This document shows, piece by piece, positions 1 through 9,584 of a stretch of 64,000 nt of DNA. The notes below the pieces were generated by a model. It did not search any database and had not been told where the DNA came from. It worked only from the letters and a program-made list of their open reading frames with translations. The translations under genes were made by a program, and so were the position numbers. The stretch's first letter is position 1, and each line of letters begins with the position of its first letter. Source of the stretch: JACCTH01 sp035253825 (lineage in GTDB: Bacteria; Actinomycetota; Acidimicrobiia; Spongiisociales; ZC4RG35); contig DATFBM010000010.1 of NCBI GenBank assembly GCA_035253825.1, positions 96,001 through 160,000 of the forward strand, written 5' to 3'.

Positions 1-1219
1 CGCCGAATTCGCTTTTACTGCCGCCCGACGTGAGGTGATCGAACACCTGCCGGGTCGGGGGGCGCGGGCAGCTGCGGCGACGATGAGCGATCTCTCCGAT
101 GCCCTGGCCGGGGCTCAGGTGGGAATCACTCTCGCCACCCTCCTCCTCGGTTTTGTTGCCGAGCCGGCCGTAGCCGGAATCTTTGAAACGGCACTCGGCT
201 GGTTCTCGGTCCCCTCCGGCCTCACCCACACCATTGCTTTCATCATCGCCCTACTGATTGTGGTCTTCTTGCACATGGTGGTTGGCGAGATGGCGCCCAA
301 AAACGTCGCCATCGCCACTCCGGAGCGGTTGGCGGTTTGGCTCGGTGTCCCATTCCGCTGGTTCATGACCCTCTTCCGTCCCTTGATCGCAGCCCTCAAC
401 TGGGTGGCCAACGGGTTCCTGCGGATCTTCGGGGTAGAGCCCCGCGACAAGCTCGAAACTGCTCACACCGCCGAGGACCTGGCCTCGGTGATAGCCGCCG
501 GTCGCCAGGAAGGCGTGATCGAGGAGTTTGCCAGCAAGCTCCTGTCGGGAGCGATCCGCTTTTCGGAGCGCGATGCATCCGAAGTGATGGTTCCTCGCCC
601 CGACATCGTCGGCCGCTCCCGGGAAGCGACCCCGGCCGAACTGGAGCAGGTGATAATCGATGAAGGCTTCTCGCGGATCCCCATCTTCGGGAACAATGTC
701 GACGATCTCATCGGCTTCGTGCATGCCAAGGACCTCCTGGCCATCCCCGACAATCAGCATGATCTTCCCATCGACCCGGCGCTGATTCGACCGGTTCTGG
801 CGGTGCCGGAAACAGCATCGATCCGTCCACTCTTGGGCGAGATGCAGCGGAGCGGCCGTCACCTGGCGCTGATCGTCGACGAGCATGGCGGCACCGCCGG
901 CTTGCTGACCCTCGAAGACATCGCCGAGGAACTGGTAGGCGATATCCGTGACGAATACGACGAGGGTGACCTCGCAAGCCGGCGGATCGGAGAAAGCGAC
1001 TGGTTCTATGTCCCCGGGGCGATCAGGCCCGATGAACTGCGCTCTTTGTCGGGGATCGCCATCCCGGCGGGTGAGTACGAAACTCTCGGCGGCTTTCTCA
1101 TGAACCGACTCGGCCGAATCCCTCGCCGTGGGGACCGAGTTGAGGAATCGGGCTGGGTGATGAGGGTGCGGCGAATGGACGGGCGCAGGGTCACCGAGGT
1201 CGAGCTCCTCAAGCGCTGA
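1..1219 (+). CDS. CNNM/CorC-HlyC family membrane protein with CBS pair (5' end outside window)
   Basis: The reading frame is open from base 2, so the start lies upstream of the window; 405 residues are visible. The first visible residues (AEFAFTAARR) are typical of the DUF21/CNNM transmembrane domain, which continues with hydrophobic segments to about residue 135. A CBS pair follows (about residues 190-310, including the IVDEHGGTAGLLTLEDI stretch), then a C-terminal CorC_HlyC domain. Members of this family are linked to Mg2+/Co2+ efflux or are called hemolysin-like; the true substrate here is unknown. It converges with kup, with a 54-bp gap. The family call is firm, the transport role is inferred. 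Confidence 0.9.
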   Translation, partial: AEFAFTAARREVIEHLPGRGARAAAATMSDLSDALAGAQVGITLATLLLGFVAEPAVAGIFETALGWFSVPSGLTHTIAFIIALLIVVFLHMVVGEMAPKNVAIATPERLAVWLGVPFRWFMTLFRPLIAALNWVANGFLRIFGVEPRDKLETAHTAEDLASVIAAGRQEGVIEEFASKLLSGAIRFSERDASEVMVPRPDIVGRSREATPAELEQVIIDEGFSRIPIFGNNVDDLIGFVHAKDLLAIPDNQHDLPIDPALIRPVLAVPETASIRPLLGEMQRSGRHLALIVDEHGGTAGLLTLEDIAEELVGDIRDEYDEGDLASRRIGESDWFYVPGAIRPDELRSLSGIAIPAGEYETLGGFLMNRLGRIPRRGDRVEESGWVMRVRRMDGRRVTEVELLKR

Positions 1220-1273
1220 ATCCTTTCTTGCGTACGTGCACAACCCTGGACCGAATACCCAAGAAACAGGCGA

Positions 1274-3160
1274 TCAGATCTCGACCACCACCCCGATGTC
1301 GACCACCCGGTCGAAGGGGAGGCGGAAGTACTCGGCCGCGCTGCGAGCGTTGCGGTGGAGGAAATAGAAGAGCCGTTCTCTCAGACCCCACAACCCCACT
1401 CCTTCCTTCGATACCACCCGCTCCTTGCCGAGGAAGTAGGTGGTGTGGAGCGGATCGAAGGCCACCTCGGCGATCAGATGGTTGAGAGCGGAGGGAATTT
1501 CGGGCTCCTCCATGAACCCGTATTCGAGGATCACTTGAAAGAAGCGGGATCCGAGATGGCGGACCGAGTCGCGCCGGGCCGCCGGCACCCGCGGCTTTTT
1601 CGAGACCACCACCGACAGAAAAACGACCGACTCGTGAACGGCGTCGTTGTGGCGCAGGTTGGCGATGAAGGCAGGAGGCACCACGCCCGGAACTGGGAAG
1701 AAGTAGACGGCGGTTCCTTTGGTCCGCTGGATTGGCGACTTGGCAAGTGAGGCGATGAACTTGTCGAGGGGCTGGCGACCGAGACCGGATCTGAGTGCCA
1801 CCAGACGGCGACCCTTGACCCATGTCGTCATCAAGAAGAACACGCTGCCGGCGGCCAAAAGGGCGAACCAACCCCCCTCCGGGATCTTGAGTAGGTTGGA
1901 GGAGAGGAAGGCCAGGTCGATGAGGGCGAAGAGACCGATGATCGACACCACCCGTCCCCATCCCCAGTCCCATCGCTCACGGGCGTACACAGAGACGAGG
2001 ATGCTCGTAATGAGCATCGTGGCTGTGACGGCAACCCCATATGCCGCCGCCAGGTTGGTCGAGCTCCGAAAACCGAGAACCAGGCCGATGCAGACGATGA
2101 GAAGCGACCAATTCACCGCCGGCAGGTAAACCTGACCGTGGACATCCTCTGAGGTGTGCTTGACCAAAAGACGGGGGACGAACCCGAGCTGCATGGCCTG
2201 CGTGACCAGCGAGAAGACGCCCGAGATCAAGGCCTGGCTGGCAACGATGGTTGCCAGCGTCGCCAGTGCTACCAACGGCACCAGCGCCCATGACGGTGCC
2301 AGCAAGAAGAAGGGGCTCTCGACTGCGGTCGGCTCGGCCAGCAAGAGCGCGCCTTGACCCAGGTAATTGATGACCAGCGCCGGAAGCACCACCCCGAGCC
2401 AACCCAAGCGAATGGGGCGGGTCCCGAAATGTCCCAGGTCCGCGTAGAGGGCTTCGCCTCCGGTCACCACCAACACGATCGAGCCCAGCGCTACGAATGC
2501 CCTACCCTGATACTCAGCGAAGAACCGGATCGCATGGACCGGATTGAGGGCGGCCAGCACCGTCGGATTGGCGGCGATCTGGACGGCGCCAAGTACCGCC
2601 AATACGGCGAACCAGACGAGCATCAACGGTCCGAAAAGCCGTCCCACCACCTCGGTTCCTCGCTGCTGGATTGCGAAGAGCCCGATGAGGATCGCAATCG
2701 AGATCGGGATCACAAAGGTTGTCAGCTCGGGCGTCACCAGCTGCAAGCCCTCGACTGCTGCCAGCACAGATATCGACGGAGTGATCGCCCCCTCGCCAGT
2801 CAGAAGAGCCGCCCCGAACATCCCCGCCATTACCAGACCACTTCTTCTCCGCCGCTCGCGATCACTCGGGGCAACCAGAGCGGTGAGCGAAAGAATCCCG
2901 CCCTCGCCGTCGTTGTCCGCACGCATCACCACCACCACGTACTTGATGGTGATAACCAGAATCAGTGCCCAGAAGATCAGTGACAGGGAGCCGAGCACCG
3001 ATACCTCGGAAACGCTGATTCCGTACCTGGCGGCAAAGGTCTCGCGCAAGGAGTAGAGCGGGCTGGTTCCGATATCGCCGTAGACGATGCCAAGCGCGGC
3101 CAGGGTGAGACCCGCCACGCCTCCCATGGCGGTGGGTCGCCCTCGATGCGTAGCGGTCAC
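1274..3160 (-). CDS. kup: Kup-type potassium uptake permease
   Basis: A 628-residue polytopic membrane protein that probably takes up K+ by proton symport. Near the N terminus it carries the family signature GIVYGDIGTSPLYS. About twelve hydrophobic segments follow, then a soluble C-terminal domain of about 170 residues, all as in Kup proteins. I chose the GTG at 3160 because a TACCGT box lies 8 nt upstream and because a longer frame from 3244 would run into leuB. An ATG at 3127 is the alternative. It is divergent from leuB with 24 bp between the start codons, and the two -10 boxes overlap. Confidence 0.93.
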   Translation of the reverse strand: MTATHRGRPTAMGGVAGLTLAALGIVYGDIGTSPLYSLRETFAARYGISVSEVSVLGSLSLIFWALILVITIKYVVVVMRADNDGEGGILSLTALVAPSDRERRRRSGLVMAGMFGAALLTGEGAITPSISVLAAVEGLQLVTPELTTFVIPISIAILIGLFAIQQRGTEVVGRLFGPLMLVWFAVLAVLGAVQIAANPTVLAALNPVHAIRFFAEYQGRAFVALGSIVLVVTGGEALYADLGHFGTRPIRLGWLGVVLPALVINYLGQGALLLAEPTAVESPFFLLAPSWALVPLVALATLATIVASQALISGVFSLVTQAMQLGFVPRLLVKHTSEDVHGQVYLPAVNWSLLIVCIGLVLGFRSSTNLAAAYGVAVTATMLITSILVSVYARERWDWGWGRVVSIIGLFALIDLAFLSSNLLKIPEGGWFALLAAGSVFFLMTTWVKGRRLVALRSGLGRQPLDKFIASLAKSPIQRTKGTAVYFFPVPGVVPPAFIANLRHNDAVHESVVFLSVVVSKKPRVPAARRDSVRHLGSRFFQVILEYGFMEEPEIPSALNHLIAEVAFDPLHTTYFLGKERVVSKEGVGLWGLRERLFYFLHRNARSAAEYFRLPFDRVVDIGVVVEI

Positions 3161-3168
3161 GGCGGGCC

Positions 3169-3178
3169 ACGGTAACTT
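3169..3178. promoter_or_regulatory. Overlapping divergent -10 boxes for kup and leuB
   Basis: Plus strand: TAACTT (3173-3178), 6 nt before the leuB ATG. Minus strand: TACCGT (3174-3169), 8 nt before the kup GTG. The two boxes share the TA step at 3173-3174. Both transcripts would be leaderless, and only one direction could be melted at a time. The sequence is seen directly; promoter activity is inferred. Confidence 0.6.
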
Positions 3179-3184
3179 GCTCGG

Positions 3185-4240
3185 ATGGTGTATCGATTTG
3201 CCGTCATTGGCGGCGACGGAGTGGGCCCGGAAGTGACCGAGCAAGCGTTGCGCGCCCTCGAGGCCGCAGCCGAACGCTTTGAGATTGCCTTCGAGACCAG
3301 CGACTACGACCTCGGTGGCAGACGATTTCTGGCCACGGGCGAGGTTCTCCCCCCCTCAGTGGAGGACGAGCTGGCCGCTCACGATGCCATCCTCCTCGGA
3401 GCGGTGGGCACACCCGAGGTTCCGCCGGGAGTGCTCGAGCGGGGCCTCCTGCTCAAGCTGCGTTTCGACTTCGATCTATACGTCAACCTGCGACCTATCC
3501 GGCTCTATCCGGGGGTCCCGAGTCCGATTGCCGGGCTCGAGCCGGAACAGTGCGACCTGGTGGTCGTGCGCGAGAACACCGAGGGCCTTTATGCCGGAGC
3601 GGGCGGAGCGTTGCGACGGGGCGGGCCTGACGAGGTGGCCACTCAAGAGTCGATCAATACCCGTCTCGGAGTCGAACGAGTTATCCGCTTCGCTTATGAG
3701 CTGGCCAGCACTCGCTCGGGCCGCCTCACCCTCTGCCACAAGACCAACGTCCTCACTTATGCCGGCAGTCTCTGGCAGCGGACCTGCGATGAGCTCGCCC
3801 CCGAGTACCCCGCCGTCGCTTCCGATTACGTGCATGTGGACGCCGCCTGTCTCTACCTGGTCTCGAATCCGCAAAGGTTTGACGTGATCGTCACCGACAA
3901 CTTGTTCGGAGACATCATCACCGACCTCGGCGCCGCCATCCAGGGAGGCGTGGGGCTGGCCGCCTCGGCGAATCTCAATCCCAGCCGTCGGTACCCCTCG
4001 GTGTTCGAGCCGGTCCACGGTTCGGCTCCCGACATCGCCGGGAAGGGCTGGGCAAATCCAGTTGCGGCGATTCTCTCGCTGGCTCTGTGCCTGGACCAGC
4101 TCGGCGAGTCCGACGCCGCCAAAGCAGTGGAGGAAGCGGCCGTCTCTGTGCTGGCCGATCTCAAAGCAATGGCGGGACCGGAGATGGGGATGACGACTTC
4201 CGAGATCGGGGCCGCCATCGCCTCCCGGATCGCCGGCTAG
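3185..4240 (+). CDS. leuB: 3-isopropylmalate dehydrogenase
   Basis: This 351-residue protein oxidises and decarboxylates 3-isopropylmalate to 2-oxoisocaproate with NAD+ in leucine biosynthesis. It resembles mycobacterial LeuB along its length: GDGVGPEV at the N terminus, YDLGGRRF, the substrate loop VLERGLLLKLRF, VVVRENTEG, the catalytic Tyr/Lys region (HKTNVL), the metal-binding Asp segment VTDNLFGDIITD, and the NAD-binding FEPVHGSAPDIAGKG. No other leu genes are nearby, so it is an isolated leuB. The ATG at 3185 has no Shine-Dalgarno sequence but has a -10 box 6 nt upstream. Its TAG stop shares the sequence CTAG with the stop of the convergent Tricorn gene. Confidence 0.93.
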   Translation: MVYRFAVIGGDGVGPEVTEQALRALEAAAERFEIAFETSDYDLGGRRFLATGEVLPPSVEDELAAHDAILLGAVGTPEVPPGVLERGLLLKLRFDFDLYVNLRPIRLYPGVPSPIAGLEPEQCDLVVVRENTEGLYAGAGGALRRGGPDEVATQESINTRLGVERVIRFAYELASTRSGRLTLCHKTNVLTYAGSLWQRTCDELAPEYPAVASDYVHVDAACLYLVSNPQRFDVIVTDNLFGDIITDLGAAIQGGVGLAASANLNPSRRYPSVFEPVHGSAPDIAGKGWANPVAAILSLALCLDQLGESDAAKAVEEAAVSVLADLKAMAGPEMGMTTSEIGAAIASRIAG

Positions 4241-7200
4241 GAGAGCCGGGGGAAGGCGGGGGGCCGGGTGAGCGGGCGGTCCCCGAATTCCGGCGCTCCC
4301 GGGGCGGCCTCGATCAGCTTGAGCAACTCCTCGAGACCCACCTCGAGCTGGCGGTCGAAGCCGCGGGCGTAATCCTGGGGGCTGTTGATCACCTCGAGAT
4401 CAGGAGTCGCTCCGAAGTTCTCGACTGCATAGCCCACGTCCGTGAACCAGGTGTGGAACTCGGGCTGGGTTGTGACCGTGCCATCCACCAGTGATTGCTG
4501 GGGCCATATCCCAACCACGCCGCCCCAGGTGCGAGTGCCGATCAGGGGTCCCAGTCCCTTCATCTTGAAGACGTGGGAGAAGATGTCGCCGTCAGAGCCG
4601 GCGTTCTCGTTGGTGAGGCAAACCATCGGCCCCATCGGAGCGTCGGAGGGCATTGCCGAAGGAGCTCGCCAGCGGGTGATCTGGTAGCCCACCCGCTCTC
4701 GCAACAGCCGCTCGAGGAGGAGCTGGCTGACGTTGCCACCACGGTTAAAGCGGACGTCGATCACCAATCCCGGGCGATCTACTTCGGACTTCCATGATCG
4801 GTGGAACTCCGAGAACCCGGACGGTCCCATATCGGGAATATGGACGTACCCGACCCGTCCCTGCGAGTGCTCGGCCAGGTACTCGCGGTTCCCCCGCACC
4901 CACGCTCGATACCACAGCCGTGTCGCATCGTTAAGGGGGTTAATCACTACTCGGCGCGCTTTGCCCCGGCCGCGTCGCACGGTCAGAGTGATGGTTCTCC
5001 CGCCCCGCTCTACCAACCGCGAAGCGGGCGAAACCTTGGCATCGACCGGCCGGTCGTCGATCTCCAAGATGCGATCTCCCACGGCCACATCGATCCCAGG
5101 GGCAGCCAGTGGGGAAGATGATTGCTGATCCCACGAGTCCCCCCTTGGAATGTCGACGATTCTCCAGCTGCCGCGCTCATATGCCACCCGCGCACCCAAA
5201 TGGCCCTGAGTCCAAACCGGGGCCGGCCGATAATCCCCGCCCAACTCGTATGCATGTGATGTTCCCAATTCGCCCTGCATCTCCCAGAGCAGATCGGAGA
5301 ACTCCGCCCGACTGGCGACTCGATCGACCAGGTCGCGGTAGCGATCGTGGATCGACGGCCAGTCGACCCCGCCCATGGTTTCCCACCAGTAGTGGTCTCG
5401 CTGCAGGCGCCAGGCCTCCGAGAACATCTGCTTCCATTCCGCACCCGGGATGACTTCAACCCGAAGCCGATCGAGGTCCACAAATCCGGTTTCCCGCCCT
5501 GCCCGCTCGTTGCCCGACTTGTCGTCTTTAAAGCCAACCGGCACCACGCGCAAGGCCTTCTTCGTCCGGTAGGCGATGACCTTCCCGTCCCGGGAGACGG
5601 TAAAGCCCGTCACTCCCTCCGCGATCGTTTCCGATTTGTCGTTGCCGAAATCCCAGGCGTCGAGTCGAGCTCCCCCACTCGTCTCCTCCCCGAAGTTGGC
5701 CTCTCGTTCGAGGGGATGGACGAGGTAGATAGCCCGCCCGCGGGCCATAAGGATCCGGCTGTAGACCCCGGGGGGAGTGGGGAAGGCGACGATCCTCTCC
5801 GCGAGACCTTCGAAGTCGATCTTGGTAGTGGCGGGCGGCGGTGGAGGCGGCGGGGCCGGCTCGCCCTCGGAACGCTCGGCCGCCGGCTCCAGGGGCTTGG
5901 GCGGCCCGCCTTCTGGCGGTGCGCCAGGGGGCCGGGGTTTGCGCTGGCTCGGCGTGAAGGGAGAGGGTGTTTCCGCTGCCAGAGGGAGCAGCATGAGCAT
6001 GCTCCCTCGGGGAAATCCGTAATCGTGGAAGTGGGAGTCGGGGATGGGCTCGAAGGCGCGAACCGAGAGAAACGCCAGGTGCTTGCCCTCCGGGTCAAAG
6101 CTGGGATTCCAATCCTCGAACTCCGGGCCCCCGAGCACCCGAGTCCGACCGCTTCCCACCTCGTAGATACAGATGTTGGAGGTAGTGCGACTGGTGACGG
6201 CCCCGAACGCCAGATAGGCCCCATCAGGCGACCAGCTCACTCCCGCGGTCCAGCCGTACGGGCTGTGGTGGAGGAGCTGGATGCGGCCGTTGCTGGGATT
6301 GACCAACAACAGCTCATGGCGGTGGTTGGTGATGGCCACCGCGTCGCGATTGGTTGGTGAGGGATGGAGTGTGCGCACCCGACCGAGGTCGGTCCGTCGG
6401 CGGGTTCGGCGTCGCCTCTCCGAGCTGGTGGAATCGTTGGTCACCACCAGCTCGTCCTCCCCGCTCTCATCGGACACCATGACCAGGGAGGCGCCGTCGG
6501 CCAGCCATTCGGGCAGCCGCTGGCGGGCCTCTGAGACCAGCCCATGTCGGATCGGGGATCCCTCCCACAGGGGCATCGAGAAGACGCCTCCTCTCACGAC
6601 CGCGGCCACCGTGTGCCCCTCGGGGTGAAGCGAAACCGATTCCAGATTCCGGGGCGTGACCGGGATGAACCGACGGTTGCGTTGCGGTCGGGCCGACGGC
6701 AAATTGACGTCGAGGCGCCGGCTCTCATCTCGACGGGGGTCGAAGATCCAGAGGTCGGCTCCGCAGTGATAGACAATGCGACGCCCGTCGGAAGATGAAA
6801 AGCGGGCATAGAAATCGTCGTGGTGGGTGTGTCGCCGCAGCCCGGTTCCAGTTGGGGACACCGAGTAGATGTTTCCCACTCCCTCGTGGTCGGACAAAAA
6901 GTAAATCCGGCGTCCGATCCACATCGGGTCGGCGAGGTTGCCACCCGGATCCACGAGGATCGTGAACTCGCCTTCGCCTTCCCGATCGACCCAGAGACTT
7001 CCTGCCCGGCCGCCTCGATATCGCTTCCACCGAGCCGGATCGAAACTGTTGCGACCTATTACCACTCCCGGACCGCCCCTCTCGTAGGAGATAGCGCGGG
7101 CCGGACCCCAGGCCAACGCCTCGGGGGCGGGACCGTCGATGGGAATCCGCCAGAGGTGGCCCCAGCCTTCGAAGGGCTGCTGATAGTCGCTCGAGACGAT

Positions 7201-7497
7201 GACCGATTCCCCATCCAGGGACCACGTGAGAACCTGCGTGTTGGCCCCGAGATACGAAATCCTCCGGGAGCTGCCACCGGCTGCCGGCATGACATATACG
7301 TCGAGGCGACCTTCGTCTCGACCAACGAAGGCGATCTGACTTCCATCCGGTGAGAATCGAGGGAAAGTCTCGGTTCCGGGATTGGCCGTCAATCGAAAGG
7401 CGTCACCGCCCTCGGCGGAGACCATCCAGAGGTCATCCTCGGCGACGAAGACAACCCGATCGCGGAAAATGGTCGGATGGCGGTAATAGCCAATCAT
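4237..7497 (-). CDS. Tricorn-type serine protease
   Basis: A 1086-residue cytosolic self-compartmentalising protease, close to the size of archaeal Tricorn (about 1070). Order of parts: N-terminal beta-propeller repeats (FSPDGSQIAFVG and similar), a second propeller, a Pro/Gly-rich linker (about residues 540-580), a C1 domain with the catalytic His in GTSHAYE, a PDZ domain (about residues 780-860), and a C2 domain with the nucleophile Ser in NENAGSDGD (about residue 968) and NFGATPD near the C terminus. Tricorn trims oligopeptides released by other proteases. A longer frame exists upstream but its first 64 residues lie in the neighbouring hydrolase gene and look like noise, so I chose the ATG at 7497. 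It is 13 bp downstream of the hydrolase, probably cotranscribed. Confidence 0.92.
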   Translation of the reverse strand: MIGYYRHPTIFRDRVVFVAEDDLWMVSAEGGDAFRLTANPGTETFPRFSPDGSQIAFVGRDEGRLDVYVMPAAGGSSRRISYLGANTQVLTWSLDGESVIVSSDYQQPFEGWGHLWRIPIDGPAPEALAWGPARAISYERGGPGVVIGRNSFDPARWKRYRGGRAGSLWVDREGEGEFTILVDPGGNLADPMWIGRRIYFLSDHEGVGNIYSVSPTGTGLRRHTHHDDFYARFSSSDGRRIVYHCGADLWIFDPRRDESRRLDVNLPSARPQRNRRFIPVTPRNLESVSLHPEGHTVAAVVRGGVFSMPLWEGSPIRHGLVSEARQRLPEWLADGASLVMVSDESGEDELVVTNDSTSSERRRRTRRRTDLGRVRTLHPSPTNRDAVAITNHRHELLLVNPSNGRIQLLHHSPYGWTAGVSWSPDGAYLAFGAVTSRTTSNICIYEVGSGRTRVLGGPEFEDWNPSFDPEGKHLAFLSVRAFEPIPDSHFHDYGFPRGSMLMLLPLAAETPSPFTPSQRKPRPPGAPPEGGPPKPLEPAAERSEGEPAPPPPPPPATTKIDFEGLAERIVAFPTPPGVYSRILMARGRAIYLVHPLEREANFGEETSGGARLDAWDFGNDKSETIAEGVTGFTVSRDGKVIAYRTKKALRVVPVGFKDDKSGNERAGRETGFVDLDRLRVEVIPGAEWKQMFSEAWRLQRDHYWWETMGGVDWPSIHDRYRDLVDRVASRAEFSDLLWEMQGELGTSHAYELGGDYRPAPVWTQGHLGARVAYERGSWRIVDIPRGDSWDQQSSSPLAAPGIDVAVGDRILEIDDRPVDAKVSPASRLVERGGRTITLTVRRGRGKARRVVINPLNDATRLWYRAWVRGNREYLAEHSQGRVGYVHIPDMGPSGFSEFHRSWKSEVDRPGLVIDVRFNRGGNVSQLLLERLLRERVGYQITRWRAPSAMPSDAPMGPMVCLTNENAGSDGDIFSHVFKMKGLGPLIGTRTWGGVVGIWPQQSLVDGTVTTQPEFHTWFTDVGYAVENFGATPDLEVINSPQDYARGFDRQLEVGLEELLKLIEAAPGAPEFGDRPLTRPPAFPRLS

Positions 7498-7510
7498 GCG
7501 GATGTCGTAG

Positions 7511-8656
7511 TCAAGTGGGCAAGACCTCGGAGAGAAAGTCTGTGACCGCTCGTTCGTAGGGCTGGGGACCGACATTCCAACCGCGCACGTGGCCGGCGCC
7601 GGGAACGATGAAGAGCCTGACCAGGTCGGGGCGGGCGGCGGCAAGGTCCTCAGAGACCTGGAAGGGGACCGTCTCGTCGGCGGTGCCATGGATGACGAGC
7701 ATTGGGACCGAGAGCAGATAGGCCTCCGGGAGGTAGTCGGTGGCCTCCCAATCGAGGCCGAAACGGAGTGTGGCCAGGCGCTTGGCCGTCCAAACCAGGG
7801 TCCCGGGCAAAGGCAGGGGGATTAGGGGCAGGCGGCGCTGGGAAGCTCCCAGATCAATCGACTGCTCCAAATCGACGTTGGGGCTGTCGAGGATCAACGC
7901 CCGTACCGGATTGTCGGGTGTCCTCTGGAGATAGGAAAGGATGTGAGCCGCCCCGGTCGAATAGCCCACCAGCACAATTCCGGTGGCACCCTCGTTGGCC
8001 GCCTGGTGCACGGCAGCGGCGATGTCTTCCCACTCCGTGGCTCCGAACTGATAGAAGCCAGAGTCGTCGAGCGGGGCACCCTCATCGTTGCGGTAGTCGA
8101 TGACCAACTGGGGAAATCCCGCCGCCGCCAGTGGCTTGATGAGACGCAGCGCCTCGCGCTTGCTCGCTCCGAGACCATGGACGTGAATCACCCAGACATC
8201 GCCAGGCGCCAAGACTCGCCACGCCTTCATCGTGCCCAGTGCAGTGGGGTAATCGACCTCGGTGAAGTCGATGCCGAATGCCTGGGAAGGATCTCCGGGA
8301 AAAGCATTCCCGTCAAGAAAGCCAACGTCTCCGGGCTGTGGGGCTTCGCCGCTCAGACGCTGGATGTTTCTGGTGACCGAGCCATCATCGGCGGCGGCGA
8401 AGGTGGGGCCGAGTTGCCCGTAACCGGTCCCCCAATCCAGGCCGACGATGCCGCTCGTGGTGAGGTCCGGCTCAAAGCCGGGCACGGCGGCGAGACGCAC
8501 CGTTCCCTCCCCTGCCTCCAGAATCGTGACATCGTCGGTCGGGGGCTTGTGATCCGGAGCCAGCGCGTCGCGGCGGATTTGATCTGCGAAATACCAACCC
8601 CCCGCCAAATGGAAGATGGCGAGCACGCCGATCACGACGATGACGGCCCTTCTCAT
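7511..8656 (-). CDS. Membrane-anchored alpha/beta hydrolase
   Basis: A 381-residue protein with one N-terminal hydrophobic segment (about residues 3-20), then an extracytoplasmic alpha/beta-hydrolase domain. It shows the HGLGASK oxyanion region, nucleophile elbow GYSTG, acid in HGTADE and catalytic His in GAGHVRG. The substrate cannot be read from the sequence. It sits between the UspA/CBS gene (12 bp upstream) and Tricorn, on the same strand. Tricorn partners include an alpha/beta-hydrolase aminopeptidase, but the membrane anchor argues against that role here. A TTG three codons upstream (8665) is a possible alternative start. Confidence 0.8.
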   Translation of the reverse strand: MRRAVIVVIGVLAIFHLAGGWYFADQIRRDALAPDHKPPTDDVTILEAGEGTVRLAAVPGFEPDLTTSGIVGLDWGTGYGQLGPTFAAADDGSVTRNIQRLSGEAPQPGDVGFLDGNAFPGDPSQAFGIDFTEVDYPTALGTMKAWRVLAPGDVWVIHVHGLGASKREALRLIKPLAAAGFPQLVIDYRNDEGAPLDDSGFYQFGATEWEDIAAAVHQAANEGATGIVLVGYSTGAAHILSYLQRTPDNPVRALILDSPNVDLEQSIDLGASQRRLPLIPLPLPGTLVWTAKRLATLRFGLDWEATDYLPEAYLLSVPMLVIHGTADETVPFQVSEDLAAARPDLVRLFIVPGAGHVRGWNVGPQPYERAVTDFLSEVLPT

Positions 8657-8668
8657 GACTGGCAATCG

Positions 8669-9445
8669 CTACTGCCTGTAGGTTCCGATGAGATTCCCGT
8701 TCCCATCGACGACCGGCCACGGGCCGGACAACCTGTTTGGCTCACCCGATTCTTGACGGGCTCCCGAGATCGAGCTGGCGGCTTCGACCAACGACATCGT
8801 CGCCGAGACCGCGATCGGATCACCCATGAGGTTGGCGATGGGAACGTCGGCGGCCGCCACTACTAGCCGGGTCCGTTCGACGACGCCGACCAACTTGCCT
8901 CCTTCTACCACCGCCACCCGCTCATCGTCATATAGGCGTCGCCCGTCGCCGGCGAGGTGGAGCGGCCCCACGAAGACCGGGTCATCCATCACCTGAAATA
9001 CCCGCGGAGGAGCGGCCCGGACGATGACCGCCCCGGCCTGAGCGCGGGCCCGCAGCCGCGCTCCAGGTCCGAATACCAGCCGAGAGAGGAGCGAACCGCC
9101 GGCCTCGCCGAGGACAAGCAAGGCTCCCGTTGGAAGCGCCTTGACGAAGTCGGTGAGATCGATGGCCTGGATCGATAGCTGCTTGGCATGGGGGACCAAC
9201 TCGCCCAGACGCGCGACGAGGGATTCAGCCTCGTCGGACGCGTCACTGTCGCTATAGGCGGTGGCGATGTGGACATCGACGTTGAGCCGCCGGGCAAGAT
9301 GGTCGGACACCTGGACGTTGAGCTCGGAGTGGGGGCCGCCGGCGATGGCGGCGACGACCGCGGTGACCTCGGTGGGATCAAAGTCAAGAGGGGAAACGAC
9401 ACTCACTAGAGAAAAACCACCAGGAGGCCTGCGGGTAACGAGCAA
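8669..9445 (-). CDS. UspA-like protein with C-terminal CBS domain; start codon uncertain
   Basis: At least 258 residues. The first about 140 resemble a universal-stress-protein fold, with VLGEAGGSLLSRLVFG and AGAVIVRAAP matching the usual C-terminal nucleotide-binding strand. The rest is CBS-like (VVEGGKLVGVVERTRLV, then PVVDGNGNLIGTYRQ). The only conventional start in frame is TTG at 9445. However, the frame stays open for about 180 bp upstream with plausible coding sense (LAELLAPGSS, GDLDEACIRARADLL), so the real start may be a rare codon or the 5' end may be degraded. It heads a possible operon with the hydrolase and Tricorn. Confidence 0.65.
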   Translation of the reverse strand: MLVTRRPPGGFSLVSVVSPLDFDPTEVTAVVAAIAGGPHSELNVQVSDHLARRLNVDVHIATAYSDSDASDEAESLVARLGELVPHAKQLSIQAIDLTDFVKALPTGALLVLGEAGGSLLSRLVFGPGARLRARAQAGAVIVRAAPPRVFQVMDDPVFVGPLHLAGDGRRLYDDERVAVVEGGKLVGVVERTRLVVAAADVPIANLMGDPIAVSATMSLVEAASSISGARQESGEPNRLSGPWPVVDGNGNLIGTYRQ

Positions 9446-9553
9446 ATCGGCACGGGCACGGATGCAGGCTTCGTCGAGGTCGCCCGTGACCCGGCTTGAC
9501 CCCGGAGCGAGGAGCTCCGCCAGCTCTGAACAACCTTTGCCTCGGGTGTAACA

Positions 9554-9584
9554 GACCCGCGGGTCTCGGCTGCCGAGACCCGCG
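9554..9584. repeat. GC-rich overlapping palindromes (possible attenuator or terminator)
   Basis: Bases 9558-9570 pair with 9572-9584 in a 13-bp perfect stem around a single T. Bases 9554-9567 form a second, overlapping 14-bp perfect palindrome (AGACCCGCGGGTCT). The segment GCGGGTCT can therefore pair with either flanking AGACCCGC, giving mutually exclusive hairpins. No T-run follows on either strand. Confidence 0.6.

Noticed and set aside
1224..1266. TTTCTTG/CAAGAAA inverted repeat between corC-like and kup genes as terminator
   Set aside because: Only 7 bp around a 29-nt loop; too weak.
3161..3244. Longer Kup from 3244
   Set aside because: It would run into the leuB coding region and past both promoter boxes.
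7498..7689. 64-residue N-terminal extension of Tricorn
   Set aside because: Pro/Ser-rich noise overlapping the upstream hydrolase gene; the Tricorn fold starts at MIGYYRHP.
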